Origin: Planctomycetota bacterium
GTDB lineage: Bacteria > Planctomycetota > Phycisphaerae > Sedimentisphaerales > Anaerohalosphaeraceae
Assembly (NCBI GenBank): GCA_030637065.1
Contig: DAOVVQ010000025.1
Coordinates: 1-21,019, forward strand
Reading direction: 5' to 3'
Length of the DNA: 21,019 nt
Shown: piece by piece, positions 14,466 to 21,019 of the stretch
Position numbering within the stretch: position 1 is the first letter of the stretch
How the letters are laid out: every line of letters starts with the position of its first letter
Notes under the pieces: generated by a model
The model's database searches: none
Told to the model about the DNA's origin: nothing
Seen by the model: the letters and a program-made list of their open reading frames with translations, nothing else
Translations under genes and position numbers: made by a program

Positions 14466-14888
14466 ATGGTTGGATTGTCTACGGGTAAATTTCGTTGTGT
14501 TTTGCTTACTCCTGAGGGTAAGTTGCTCGATTGCCGGGCTGGGTCGGTGGTTTTGCCCGGTCATGACGGTATGATCGGGCTTTTGCGGAACCATGCCCCT
14601 ATGCTCTGTAAATTGGGGTGGGGAATCGTCGAGGTCAAGGAGATCGCCGACCGGATGGACGCTTATTTTCTGGTTAATGGCGGTTTTGCGAGGATAAGTG
14701 AGAACTATTTGACTATTTTGGCCAATGATGTGCTCACTTTCGACTCGATGGAGCAAGATGAGGCCGAGACCATAGTCTCGCGGGCCAAATCCGTGCTGGT
14801 CGGCGGCGCGTATGTTCGGCAGATCGAGAAAATGGACCCGGAGAAGGCCCGGCTGGTGGTGAAATTAGGGCGATTGGCGGGTATGTAG
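14466..14888 (+). CDS. atpC: ATP synthase F1 subunit epsilon
   Basis: 140 residues from ATG 14466; GGTGG at 14455-14459 gives good spacing, while the in-frame TTG at 14460 does not. Epsilon joins the central stalk to the c-ring and can inhibit hydrolysis. The N-terminal beta-sandwich shows LTPEGKLLDC, VVLPGHDGMIGLLRNHAPML and a VNGGFARI segment, all typical. A C-terminal helical part follows (MEQDEAETIVSRAKSVL and on), so the regulatory helices seem present. It is the last gene of the cluster. No clear terminator follows, only a small tandem repeat. Confidence 0.92.
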   Translation: MVGLSTGKFRCVLLTPEGKLLDCRAGSVVLPGHDGMIGLLRNHAPMLCKLGWGIVEVKEIADRMDAYFLVNGGFARISENYLTILANDVLTFDSMEQDEAETIVSRAKSVLVGGAYVRQIEKMDPEKARLVVKLGRLAGM

Positions 14889-14900
14889 ACGGCTTAGGGG

Positions 14901-14942
14901 CAGCTTGGGGGCGGTTTGTAACAGCCTGGGGCGGTATGTTAA
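14901..14942 (+). repeat. Imperfect 21-base tandem repeat after atpC
   Basis: 14901-14921 and 14922-14942 are two copies of a unit of the form CAGCYTGGGG(G)CGGTWTGTWAA, with a one-base slip and three substitutions. They lie 12 bases after the atpC stop. The function is unknown; the repeat could be a duplicated protein- or RNA-binding site in the operon's 3' UTR, or simply a slippage product. Confidence 0.6.
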
Positions 14943-14972
14943 CGGGTCAGCGGCTAAAAAAAGCGAAATTGT

Positions 14973-15001
14973 TTGCAATTGTCTTCTGATAGGGTTATCA
15001 T
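14973..15001 (+). promoter_or_regulatory. Possible promoter for the small gene at 15023
   Basis: TTGCAA (14973-14978) and TATCAT (14996-15001) are separated by 17 bases and match the sigma-70 consensus at 4/6 and 5/6. The -35 overlaps a small AT hairpin (AATTG 14967-14971, CAATT 14976-14980). The expected leader would be only about 15 bases. Confidence 0.4.
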
Positions 15002-15022
15002 CCCATTGAAGAGAGGTTTCCG

Positions 15023-15316
15023 ATGGTTAAGGTGTCGGAAAAAGGCAAGCGAAGGGATTTGCCAATTGATACCGTGGTAAAAGAGTATGTTGCAGGTCTT
15101 GATGATGAGCATCGGATGCTCGTTGTGCTCAAGGCCCAGCTCTATGACGGCGGTTGGGAGCCGATGTTGGATGACCTGAACAATCGGCTTGCGGGAAATC
15201 CGTACATATTCAAGCTGGTAAACCGTATCAAGGACGATGTCGAGCGGATAGGCGAGATGCAGGCGTTTGAGCGTGAGCATGGCGTCGACCTGTCCGATTA
15301 TGTTACGCTGCCCTGA
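15023..15316 (+). CDS. Small protein of unknown function
   Basis: 97 residues, not recognised. It is strongly charged and predicted cytoplasmic: a basic start (KGKRRD), then mostly helical-looking sequence (VVKEYVAGLDDEHRMLVVLKA, split here for reading, and IKDDVERIGEMQAFERE). No Cys, no membrane segment and no signal peptide. A good AGAGG ribosome-binding site (15012-15016) six bases before ATG and a plausible promoter support that it is a real gene. It lies between the ATP synthase cluster and the PQQ-propeller gene, in the same direction. Confidence 0.65.
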   Translation: MVKVSEKGKRRDLPIDTVVKEYVAGLDDEHRMLVVLKAQLYDGGWEPMLDDLNNRLAGNPYIFKLVNRIKDDVERIGEMQAFEREHGVDLSDYVTLP

Positions 15317-15405
15317 AAGGGGCCGATTAGTGGGGACTAAAGAGGGCCATAAGGGGCGATAGAGTTTGCTTATATAATGATGAAGAGGGCGACAGAGGTA
15401 GAATG

Positions 15406-16578
15406 ATGAATTTGCTTAGATTTATGATGCAGAGTCGGTTGCAGCGTGGGCTGCTGTTGTCTGCGGTATTATTTGTTCTTTTTGGCGGCACCTTTTGCCC
15501 GGTGGCTTTTGGCGCCGCTGGCGGCACTGGCGATGGCGTATTTTTAGTTGAGCCCGGCCTGCTGCGACATGCCGGTCTTGAGATGGGCTGGCAGATAAAC
15601 CTTCCGATCAAGAGCAGCGAGAAGGTTGACCGGATGTATGTGTTTGGGGGGTTTGTTTATGTCCTGACGGACAGCAATTACATCTTCTGTATCGATCGGG
15701 TCAAGGGTTCGGTTCGGTTCGGCCTGCAGTTGGCGGCGAAGGGTTTGCCGATTTATCCCCCTCAGCATTATGACGACAAACTCTTGTTTGTCATCGGCAA
15801 CCGGCTTTCGATCCTTAACCCAGCCGTCGGAGCGATCACCGACTCGCGTCAGATCGGCGTGATGGGCCGAAGCGCGGCATGCGCGGCGGTTCGCAATTCG
15901 GAGCATATTTTCATAGCCGGGGCCCAGCGAAAACTGCATGCTATTGTTGTTGGCGAGTACTGGCAGCGTTTCCAGGCGACAGCGGATGACAATTCGTTGA
16001 TCACGTCGGTGGTTGCCGACGAGAAATTAGTGGCATTTGCGACGGATTCGGGCAGTGTTGTGATTATTTCGTCGCAGGGCCCGGTCAAGCGGGGGCAGTT
16101 CGATGCCGGCGGTGCGATAAGTGCTCCGCTTGTTCGCGATCGCCGATGGCTGTATGTCAGTGCCGAAAATACGAAGCTTTATAAGCTCGATATGCGGACG
16201 GGCAGGAGCGGCTGGCAGGAGGATTTCCAGACGGGTGCTTCGCTGACTGAAAGTGCGATCGTCGGCAAGATGGTGGTTTATCAGTATGCCGGTCCGGAGG
16301 GTCTTTATGCCATCGACAAGGACAGCGGCGAACAGATCTGGCATGAGAAAGGTGCCCACAGCCTGTTGTCGGAGGACGGCGGGCTGGCCAACGTGTTCGC
16401 CCGACCGGGAAAGCTGATGGTGATGGACAATATAAGCGGCAAGGAGCTGTTCTCGGTGAACCTTGCTGCGGTGACGCATCATGCGGTTAATACCGCCGAT
16501 GAGAATATGTATCTTTCTGACGATGCGGGGCGAGTAATGAATCTTCGTTTGGGGCAAAAGGCCCGGAGTAGAGAATAG
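15406..16578 (+). CDS. Exported PQQ-like beta-propeller protein
   Basis: 390 residues from ATG 15406; ATG 15403 is the alternative, but GAGG at 15395-15398 is better spaced for 15406. A TATAAT at 15373-15378 could be the -10 of its own promoter, but no -35 is evident. Residues 1-37 are a signal peptide (LLLSAVLFVLFGG, cleavage near AFGA). The rest shows propeller blades of the PQQ type: GFVYVLTDSNYIFCIDRVKG, WLYVSAENTKLYKLDMRTGR and GLYAIDKDSGEQIWHEKGA. Each has a YxLD or YAID strand followed by a TGxxxW-like turn. It could be a BamB-like outer-membrane assembly factor or a general periplasmic binding protein. No dehydrogenase active-site motif is seen. purH starts 36 bases later. Confidence 0.8.
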   Translation: MNLLRFMMQSRLQRGLLLSAVLFVLFGGTFCPVAFGAAGGTGDGVFLVEPGLLRHAGLEMGWQINLPIKSSEKVDRMYVFGGFVYVLTDSNYIFCIDRVKGSVRFGLQLAAKGLPIYPPQHYDDKLLFVIGNRLSILNPAVGAITDSRQIGVMGRSAACAAVRNSEHIFIAGAQRKLHAIVVGEYWQRFQATADDNSLITSVVADEKLVAFATDSGSVVIISSQGPVKRGQFDAGGAISAPLVRDRRWLYVSAENTKLYKLDMRTGRSGWQEDFQTGASLTESAIVGKMVVYQYAGPEGLYAIDKDSGEQIWHEKGAHSLLSEDGGLANVFARPGKLMVMDNISGKELFSVNLAAVTHHAVNTADENMYLSDDAGRVMNLRLGQKARSRE

Positions 16579-16614
16579 AAATATAACTTTAAGGCATTGG
16601 GAGACAAGTCGGAA

Positions 16615-18225
16615 ATGGATGTCAAAATTAAGACAGCGCTGATCAGCGTATCGGACAAATCGGGAGTAGTGGATTTCGCAAAACGCCTAAGCGAAATGGG
16701 CGTCAAAATTATCAGTACCGGGGGGACGGCCAAGGCGCTGGCCGCTGGCGGCATTGATGTCGTGAGCATCGAGTCGGTGACGGGCTTTCCTGAGATGATG
16801 AACGGGCGTGTCAAAACGCTTCACCCGAAGATCCACGGCGGCCTCCTTGCGCTTCGTGAAGATGCCGGCCATGCCGCGTCCTTAAAGGAGCACGATATCA
16901 CGCCGATCGACCTGGTGTGCGTCAACCTGTATCCCTTCGAGCAGACGGTGGCCAAGGCCGACTGTACGTTTGCCGAGGCGATCGAAAATATCGATATCGG
17001 CGGGCCCAGCATGGTGCGGTCGGCGTCGAAGAACCATAAGTATGTAACGGTCCTGACGAATCCGTCCCAGTACGACTGTGTTGTAGAGGAGATGCAGTCG
17101 AACAACGGTACGGTCAATGCCGACCTGCGTCGCGATTTTGCGCGGGTGGCCTTTGGCCTGACGGCTTCGTACGATGCGGCGATCTCCAAATACCTCAACG
17201 GCCAGGCCGAGGTCGACTATCCCGAGCGGATCTCGATAGCCCTGACCAAGGACCGGGAGCTGCGTTACGGCGAGAATCCGCACCAGACGGGTGCGTTTTA
17301 CAAGCTGGCGGCAAGCGGCGAGGTCAGCGTCGGTTCCAGCGATATATTAGCCGGCGGCTCGGCGATCAGCTTTAATAACCTGATGGACGTAAACGCGGCC
17401 TTCGAGCTGGTCAAAGAGTTCGACGAGCCAGCCGCGGTAGTAGTAAAGCACCTTAATCCGTGCGGATGTGCCGTCGATGACGATATCTGCGTGGCATACG
17501 AAAAGGCGTATACCGGCGATGTTGTCAGCGCATTTGGCAGTATTATCGCGATCAACAGAAAGGTCGACAAGAAGCTGGCGACGACGATCATGGAGTCCTA
17601 CTCGCGGTTCGGCAAGGCCCTTGGCGCTGCCGGGTTCTTCGCTGAGGTGATCATCGCCCCTGAGTTCGACGCAGATGCCATCGAGGTGATACGGACGCTG
17701 AAGGGCTGGGGCGAGCGCGTCAGGCTCCAGGCGACCGGCCCGATGGATCGCGCGAAGATCGACAGGTCCGAGTTCGATATCCGCTGTATTGTCGGCGGTC
17801 TCTTGTTCCAGCATCGCGACCTCGTGGCGTGGGAGCCGGATGTACTTACCTATCCGACGAAGGTAAAGCCGACCCCCGAGCAGCTCGAGGACCTGAAAGT
17901 CGCGTGGATAACCGCCAAGCACGTCAAGAGCAATACGATCACCCTGGTCAACGGCAAGCGGCTCGTCGGCGTAGGCGCCGGCCAGATGAACCGTGTCGAG
18001 TCGGGCCTGATCGCGATGAAGTTGGCAGGCGAAAAGGCCAAGGGCTCGGCAATGGGCTCCGACGCCTTCTTCCCGTTCCCGGACAACGTAGTCAACGCAG
18101 CCAACGCGGGCATAGCATGCATAATCCAGCCCGGAGGCTCCAAAAAAGACAACGAAACCATCGCAGCCGCAGACAAAGCAGGAATAGCAATGGTATTCGC
18201 CGGAAAACGACACTTCAAACATTAA
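16615..18225 (+). CDS. purH: Bifunctional AICAR formyltransferase / IMP cyclohydrolase
   Basis: 536 residues from ATG 16615; an in-frame TTG at 16597 would add six and lacks a well-placed ribosome-binding site. PurH performs the last two steps of de novo purine synthesis, formylation of AICAR and ring closure to IMP. The N-terminal cyclohydrolase domain (1-200) shows ISVSDKSGVVDFAKRL, STGGTAKAL, NGRVKTLHPKIHGGLL and IDIGGPSMVRSASKN. The transformylase domain shows RYGENPHQTGAFY (217-229), SFNNLMDVNAA, and the catalytic KHLNPCG with Lys278 and His279. SDAFFPFPD, IIQPGGS and the terminal RHFKH follow. It appears complete and functional. Its last 170 bases shift sharply to A- and C-ending codons. 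Confidence 0.97.
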   Translation: MDVKIKTALISVSDKSGVVDFAKRLSEMGVKIISTGGTAKALAAGGIDVVSIESVTGFPEMMNGRVKTLHPKIHGGLLALREDAGHAASLKEHDITPIDLVCVNLYPFEQTVAKADCTFAEAIENIDIGGPSMVRSASKNHKYVTVLTNPSQYDCVVEEMQSNNGTVNADLRRDFARVAFGLTASYDAAISKYLNGQAEVDYPERISIALTKDRELRYGENPHQTGAFYKLAASGEVSVGSSDILAGGSAISFNNLMDVNAAFELVKEFDEPAAVVVKHLNPCGCAVDDDICVAYEKAYTGDVVSAFGSIIAINRKVDKKLATTIMESYSRFGKALGAAGFFAEVIIAPEFDADAIEVIRTLKGWGERVRLQATGPMDRAKIDRSEFDIRCIVGGLLFQHRDLVAWEPDVLTYPTKVKPTPEQLEDLKVAWITAKHVKSNTITLVNGKRLVGVGAGQMNRVESGLIAMKLAGEKAKGSAMGSDAFFPFPDNVVNAANAGIACIIQPGGSKKDNETIAAADKAGIAMVFAGKRHFKH

Positions 18226-18374
18226 AACCTGAGCAGCCGGAAAACAGCGCCAGTAGATAGCTCGGACAAACATCCGAACACCACCGACACTGCGCAGAAC
18301 GCAAACGTTAAAGGCAAAAGGGCAAAGGCGACGAGCCATGGCAATGAAAATTACCGGACACTTTTAGAGTTTCT

Positions 18375-19115
18375 ATGGATATCAACCACATTCTTACAGA
18401 AATTGAATATACGAAAGAACGGTCTGCTGAAGAGCTTTTTGAGTTTTGTGAGAAAAAGAACAAAGAGTTAGTCGCATGGAATCCGGAGCATTCGGACGCA
18501 AAAATACGCAGGGAAATGAGATACAGAGAACATGGCAAGGGATTACCCTACAAATTTCAATATGAACTGACGCCTTTTGCATATTACGCAAATACTTACT
18601 ATGGCAATAAGCCAGAAGTCACGTTTAAACCTTGTTGTGGCTCAGAGCAATATGACGGAGTTATTGTTGATAACAACAAGGAGATTTTTGTAGAAATTAC
18701 CGATGCCATAGATGGCAGGAAATGGGGACTTCAAAAAGAACTTCTCATAGAGAAGGGGTGTTCACCTTGGAGGTACGATATTCATGGAGTTCAAGGGAAT
18801 AAGACAAAGCGAAACCGATCTGTAAGTGACATAATTACAAGCAATGAACTTGTAAGTCATACAGAGTTGATTTGTGATACTAAAAAGCTTGTTAAAGAAA
18901 GAGCTAATGCCAAGTGCAAGAAGTCTATGGAGCAAAATCTACCGTACGGACAAGACAAAACTATTCTTATTGCAACATTCGATGATACTGGTTTCAGTGA
19001 TAATGACAGGGAGGACTTTCTGGATTTCAAGCAAGCTGAAGTTGACTCTGTGGAACATAATTTCATAAAGATAACGTTATTTGGATGGATAAGTAAGAAA
19101 TTTATAAGCGGGTAA
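18375..19115 (+). CDS. AT-rich orphan gene, possible PD-(D/E)xK nuclease-fold protein
   Basis: 246 residues, function not recognised. Codon use is strikingly unlike the neighbours: A/T-ending codons dominate, with long A-rich tracts, which suggests recent transfer. There is no signal peptide or membrane segment. The middle has YDGVIVDNNKEIFVEITDA (93-111): an Asp, a hydrophobic strand, then Glu-x-Thr in a second strand, reminiscent of the D...ExK core of restriction-type nucleases but with Thr where Lys is usual. A conserved-looking SPWRYDIHGVQGNKTKRNRS (130-149) and a later strand ILIATFDDTGF (197-207) follow. The ribosome-binding site is weak. It lies between purH and a broken sulfatase, a likely insertion hotspot. 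Nuclease activity is a guess. Confidence 0.7.
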   Translation: MDINHILTEIEYTKERSAEELFEFCEKKNKELVAWNPEHSDAKIRREMRYREHGKGLPYKFQYELTPFAYYANTYYGNKPEVTFKPCCGSEQYDGVIVDNNKEIFVEITDAIDGRKWGLQKELLIEKGCSPWRYDIHGVQGNKTKRNRSVSDIITSNELVSHTELICDTKKLVKERANAKCKKSMEQNLPYGQDKTILIATFDDTGFSDNDREDFLDFKQAEVDSVEHNFIKITLFGWISKKFISG

Positions 19116-19163
19116 ATTAAAGGTATCGGTGTTTTTTTGGTCTTCCTCTTGATTCGAGGTTTA

Positions 19164-19529
19164 TTATTTCTTTGCCTTGTTTACGAAACACCGCTTGGAC
19201 CATGCATCGTATAGTGATGACATCTCTTTGACCCTCTCCGGAAATTCTTTTGACAGGTTATTGAGTTCCGTCCGATCTTTCTGCATATCGTAGAGTTCCC
19301 ATTTGCCGCCCTTTTGGGCAACGAGTTTCCATTGGCCTTGCCGGACTGCTCTGCTGCCCGAATGCTCGAAGAAAAGCGGAGCGTTGCGATGCAAGGGCGA
19401 TCCCTGAAAGATCGGCCTTAAACTCCTGCCTTCCATGGCAAGGATGCGGCTGCCTTTGGCTCGATTGGGCACATGATCGACATAACGGCCAAGGGTTATT
19501 CGTTTGGGATGCGGCATAATATCCGAAAG
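19164..19529 (-). pseudogene. C-terminal remnant of a sulfatase
   Basis: The minus-strand frame encodes the C-terminal region of an arylsulfatase-type enzyme: LAMEGRSLRPIFQG, APLFFEHSGSRAVRQGQWKL, KWELYDMQKDRTELNNLS and FPERVKEM, the order seen in the family's C-terminal subdomain. Translation ends at adjacent TAA codons. The 5' side is missing: an in-frame TGA at 19530-19532 lies just before the preserved part, and the catalytic Cys/Ser-x-Pro-x-Arg domain is nowhere nearby. The ATG at 19517 would give a 117-residue fragment that could not be an active sulfatase. It is a decayed relic of polysaccharide sulfate metabolism, thematically close to the GH29 fucosidase. Confidence 0.8.
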
Positions 19530-19557
19530 TCAACAAAGTATAGAGATAAAGTCAACA
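19526..19557. repeat. Pair of 10-base direct repeats
   Basis: AAAGTCAACA occurs at 19526-19535 and again at 19548-19557, 22 bases apart (about two helical turns). They lie between the sulfatase remnant and the sugar kinase gene. They could be operator half-sites of a regulator or leftovers of the deletion that broke the sulfatase. Confidence 0.45.
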
Positions 19558-19628
19558 CGGAAAATTGCCGAGCAAACTAATCTAACTATATATCGGGGTG
19601 GAGGGTGTTTTTTGGGTCAAAAATAGGG

Positions 19629-19656
19629 TTGCGTGGTTGTTTGTTGGCGTTATACT
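19629..19656 (+). promoter_or_regulatory. Possible promoter for the sugar kinase gene
   Basis: TATACT at 19651-19656 (5/6) is preceded at 16 bases by TTGCGT at 19629-19634 (3/6). The predicted leader is about 25 bases, with GGGAG at 19676-19680 six bases before the ATG. Confidence 0.4.
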
Positions 19657-19686
19657 GCGTTTGTGATTAGTTAGTGGGAGCCGGAT

Positions 19687-20643
19687 ATGGCTGGAAGGAT
19701 TCCGAAAGTTGTTGTTGTTGGGCCTGCTTATGTTGATATGGCGGTCCGTTGCGCGGGCTTTCCCGGTCCGGGTGAGACTGTCGAGGGGGCTGGTTTTTCA
19801 TGCATTCCGACCGGTGAGGGTGTCAATCGGGCGATCTCAGCGGCATTTTGCGGGTGTGAGGTCTATTTCGTCGGCAAAGTCGGCGATGACGCGTTCGGCT
19901 CGATGATCAAAGACAATCTCGTCGCCCACCGGGTCAATACCGATTATGTCTGCACAGCCCAGGCCATGAGTACGGGCATTATCGTCACTATGGTCAATTC
20001 CGAGGGCGAAAACGGCAGTTGCATTTCCACGGGCGCCAACCGGGCCCTTACCAGCGATGAGGTCGGCTGTGCCTCGGTCGAGCAGCTCATCGGCTCTGCG
20101 GATGTCTGCCTGATACACGGCGACCTCCCGGAGGATACGGTTTCGACGGTGATCCGGATGTGCGGCCCCTATTCGACGAAGGTGGTGCTCGAGACGAAGC
20201 TTTCCTGGTCCGCCGGCGGCGTGGACCTGCCGAATGACTACTGCTCTGCCGATGTTCTTATCCCGGATTTTCGCGATTCGCCTCTCGAAGCCGAGATCGC
20301 AGCCGGCAACAGCCACCAGGTAAAGTTCATCGGCTCCGAACTGGTTGCACGCGGAGTCGGTTCCGTCGTGATCAAGATGGGTCCTCGCGGCAGTTTTATT
20401 ACCCAGCGCGATGGTACCACACAAATAAGCGGATTTAACGTCGAGCTTGTCGACCAAACGGGGTGCGGAGACGCCTTCGCAGGCGCCCTTGCAGCCTCGT
20501 GCGGGGCTGGCGACAGTGTGCAGGATGCAGCGCGTTTCGGCGGAGCGGCGGGTGCCCTTGCAAGAACAAAATTCGGCTCGCAGGATGCGCTGCCGACGAA
20601 GGAAGAGATTATCGAATTGTTGCAAAAGGACGAAAAGGGCTGA
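19687..20643 (+). CDS. PfkB-family carbohydrate kinase (ribokinase-like)
   Basis: 318 residues, usual length for the family. These enzymes transfer phosphate from ATP to a sugar or nucleoside hydroxyl in the cytoplasm. Seen: the N-terminal VVVVGPAYVDM strand; the substrate-side glycine motif as PTGEGVNRAISAA (41-53), where ribokinase has GGKGANQA; VGKVGDDAFG (62-71); and the catalytic anion-hole motif as DQTGCGDAFAGALAA (256-270) with base Asp262, where GAGD is usual. The exact substrate cannot be assigned; ribokinase-, fructokinase- and adenosine-kinase-like members share these motifs. GGGAG six bases before ATG supports the start. The next gene begins 15 bases downstream, so the two are probably co-transcribed. 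Confidence 0.9.
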   Translation: MAGRIPKVVVVGPAYVDMAVRCAGFPGPGETVEGAGFSCIPTGEGVNRAISAAFCGCEVYFVGKVGDDAFGSMIKDNLVAHRVNTDYVCTAQAMSTGIIVTMVNSEGENGSCISTGANRALTSDEVGCASVEQLIGSADVCLIHGDLPEDTVSTVIRMCGPYSTKVVLETKLSWSAGGVDLPNDYCSADVLIPDFRDSPLEAEIAAGNSHQVKFIGSELVARGVGSVVIKMGPRGSFITQRDGTTQISGFNVELVDQTGCGDAFAGALAASCGAGDSVQDAARFGGAAGALARTKFGSQDALPTKEEIIELLQKDEKG

Positions 20644-20658
20644 CAGGTTTGGGAATAG

Positions 20659-21019
20659 ATGGCGTTTCAACGTGAAAATCAGCGCATATCGGCAAGCGAC
20701 GTTCTCCAGGAACTGGCCAGGGGCGAGCAGGTCCGTCTTTTGGGCTGTACGATCTCCGGCGATCTCGACGTAAATCGTCTGTTCATAGAGGACGAGGGCT
20801 TCGACACATCGGGGATGTCGCTCGAGACAAGCGGGGGTGCAAAGAAGCTGACATTTTCCCAGTCGCTTACATTTGACTCATGCACATTCGAAGGTGACGT
20901 TTGTTTTGCCCCGCCGTGGGAAAACCCCGAGAGTCTGTCGGTGCGTTTCGAGAAGGATGTGGTCTTTAACTCATCGAAATTCTGCGGCCAGAGCCGCTTC
21001 AGCAGGGCCTCTTTTGGCG
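20659..21019 (+). CDS. Pentapeptide-repeat-like protein, 5' part (runs off right edge)
   Basis: 120 residues from ATG 20659, open to the window end. A GGGA at 20651-20654 serves as a weak ribosome-binding site. The first 60 residues are polar, including SASDVLQELARGEQVRLLGC and a GDLDVNRLFIE strand. From about 75 phenylalanines recur at five- to six-residue steps (LTFSQSLTFDSCTFEGDVCF, then VVFNSSKFCGQSRFSRASF). This is the pattern of the right-handed pentapeptide-repeat helix in its Phe-rich form. No signal peptide is present. The function cannot be given, since partners or membrane domains may lie beyond the edge. It probably shares a transcript with the upstream kinase. Confidence 0.6.
   Translation, partial: MAFQRENQRISASDVLQELARGEQVRLLGCTISGDLDVNRLFIEDEGFDTSGMSLETSGGAKKLTFSQSLTFDSCTFEGDVCFAPPWENPESLSVRFEKDVVFNSSKFCGQSRFSRASFG

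Noticed and set aside
18262..18277. Inverted repeat TCGGA/TCCGA after purH as a terminator
   Set aside because: The stem is only 5 bp, with no T-run after it.
17347..18339. Minus-strand 330-residue frame opposite purH
   Set aside because: purH is intact with catalytic motifs on the plus strand; the antisense frame shows no family features.

Overview
The window looks like a chromosomal segment of a member of the Planctomycetota, most likely class Phycisphaerae (Sedimentisphaerales-like). This is an inference from gene content and style: a histone-H1-like Lys/Ala/Thr repeat protein, divergent FtsZ/tubulin-type GTPases, a secreted alpha-L-fucosidase, a sulfatase remnant, secreted HEAT and PQQ-propeller proteins, and an F-type ATP synthase with signal-peptide-like extensions on subunits b and c. 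The DNA is moderately GC-rich, except for one clearly AT-rich gene near 18.4-19.1 kb. I see no rRNA, tRNA, CRISPR array, transposase or integrase.

Layout. (1) 1-373, minus: 5' part of pyrE, running off the left edge. (2) 374-810: divergent intergenic region. (3) 811-3956, plus: two paralogous FtsZ/tubulin-like genes. The first carries a 260-residue H1-like basic N-terminal arm and an intact GGGTGSG GTP-binding loop. The second lacks the arm and has lost that loop, but keeps both T7-loop aspartates. A strong 15-bp hairpin lies between them. (4) 3989-5515, minus: GH29 alpha-L-fucosidase lipoprotein, convergent with the tubulin pair. (5) 5798-14888, plus: a perfect TTGACA-16-TATAAT promoter, a secreted HEAT-repeat protein, then a complete ATP synthase cluster atpZ-B-E-F-H-A-G-D-C. 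(6) 15023-18225, plus: a small unknown protein, an exported PQQ-type beta-propeller protein and purH. (7) 18375-19529: an accessory patch with an AT-rich orphan gene that may have a PD-(D/E)xK nuclease fold, and a 5'-truncated sulfatase remnant on the other strand. (8) 19687-21019, plus: a PfkB-family sugar kinase and the start of a pentapeptide-repeat-like protein cut by the right edge.

How the parts fit. pyrE and purH are nucleotide-biosynthesis housekeeping genes and the atp cluster is energy housekeeping. The c-subunit carries the ion-binding glutamate but not the neighbouring residues of Na+-type rings, so proton coupling is expected. The fucosidase and the sulfatase remnant point to an ancestor that fed on sulfated fucose-rich polysaccharides.

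The most unusual content is the tubulin/FtsZ pair. One protein combines a histone-like polyanion-binding arm with a polymerising-type GTPase domain. Its neighbour looks like a pseudo-GTPase partner that could still supply the hydrolysis-activating T7 loop. This suggests, but does not prove, a DNA-bound cytoskeletal system, for example for nucleoid organisation or segregation.
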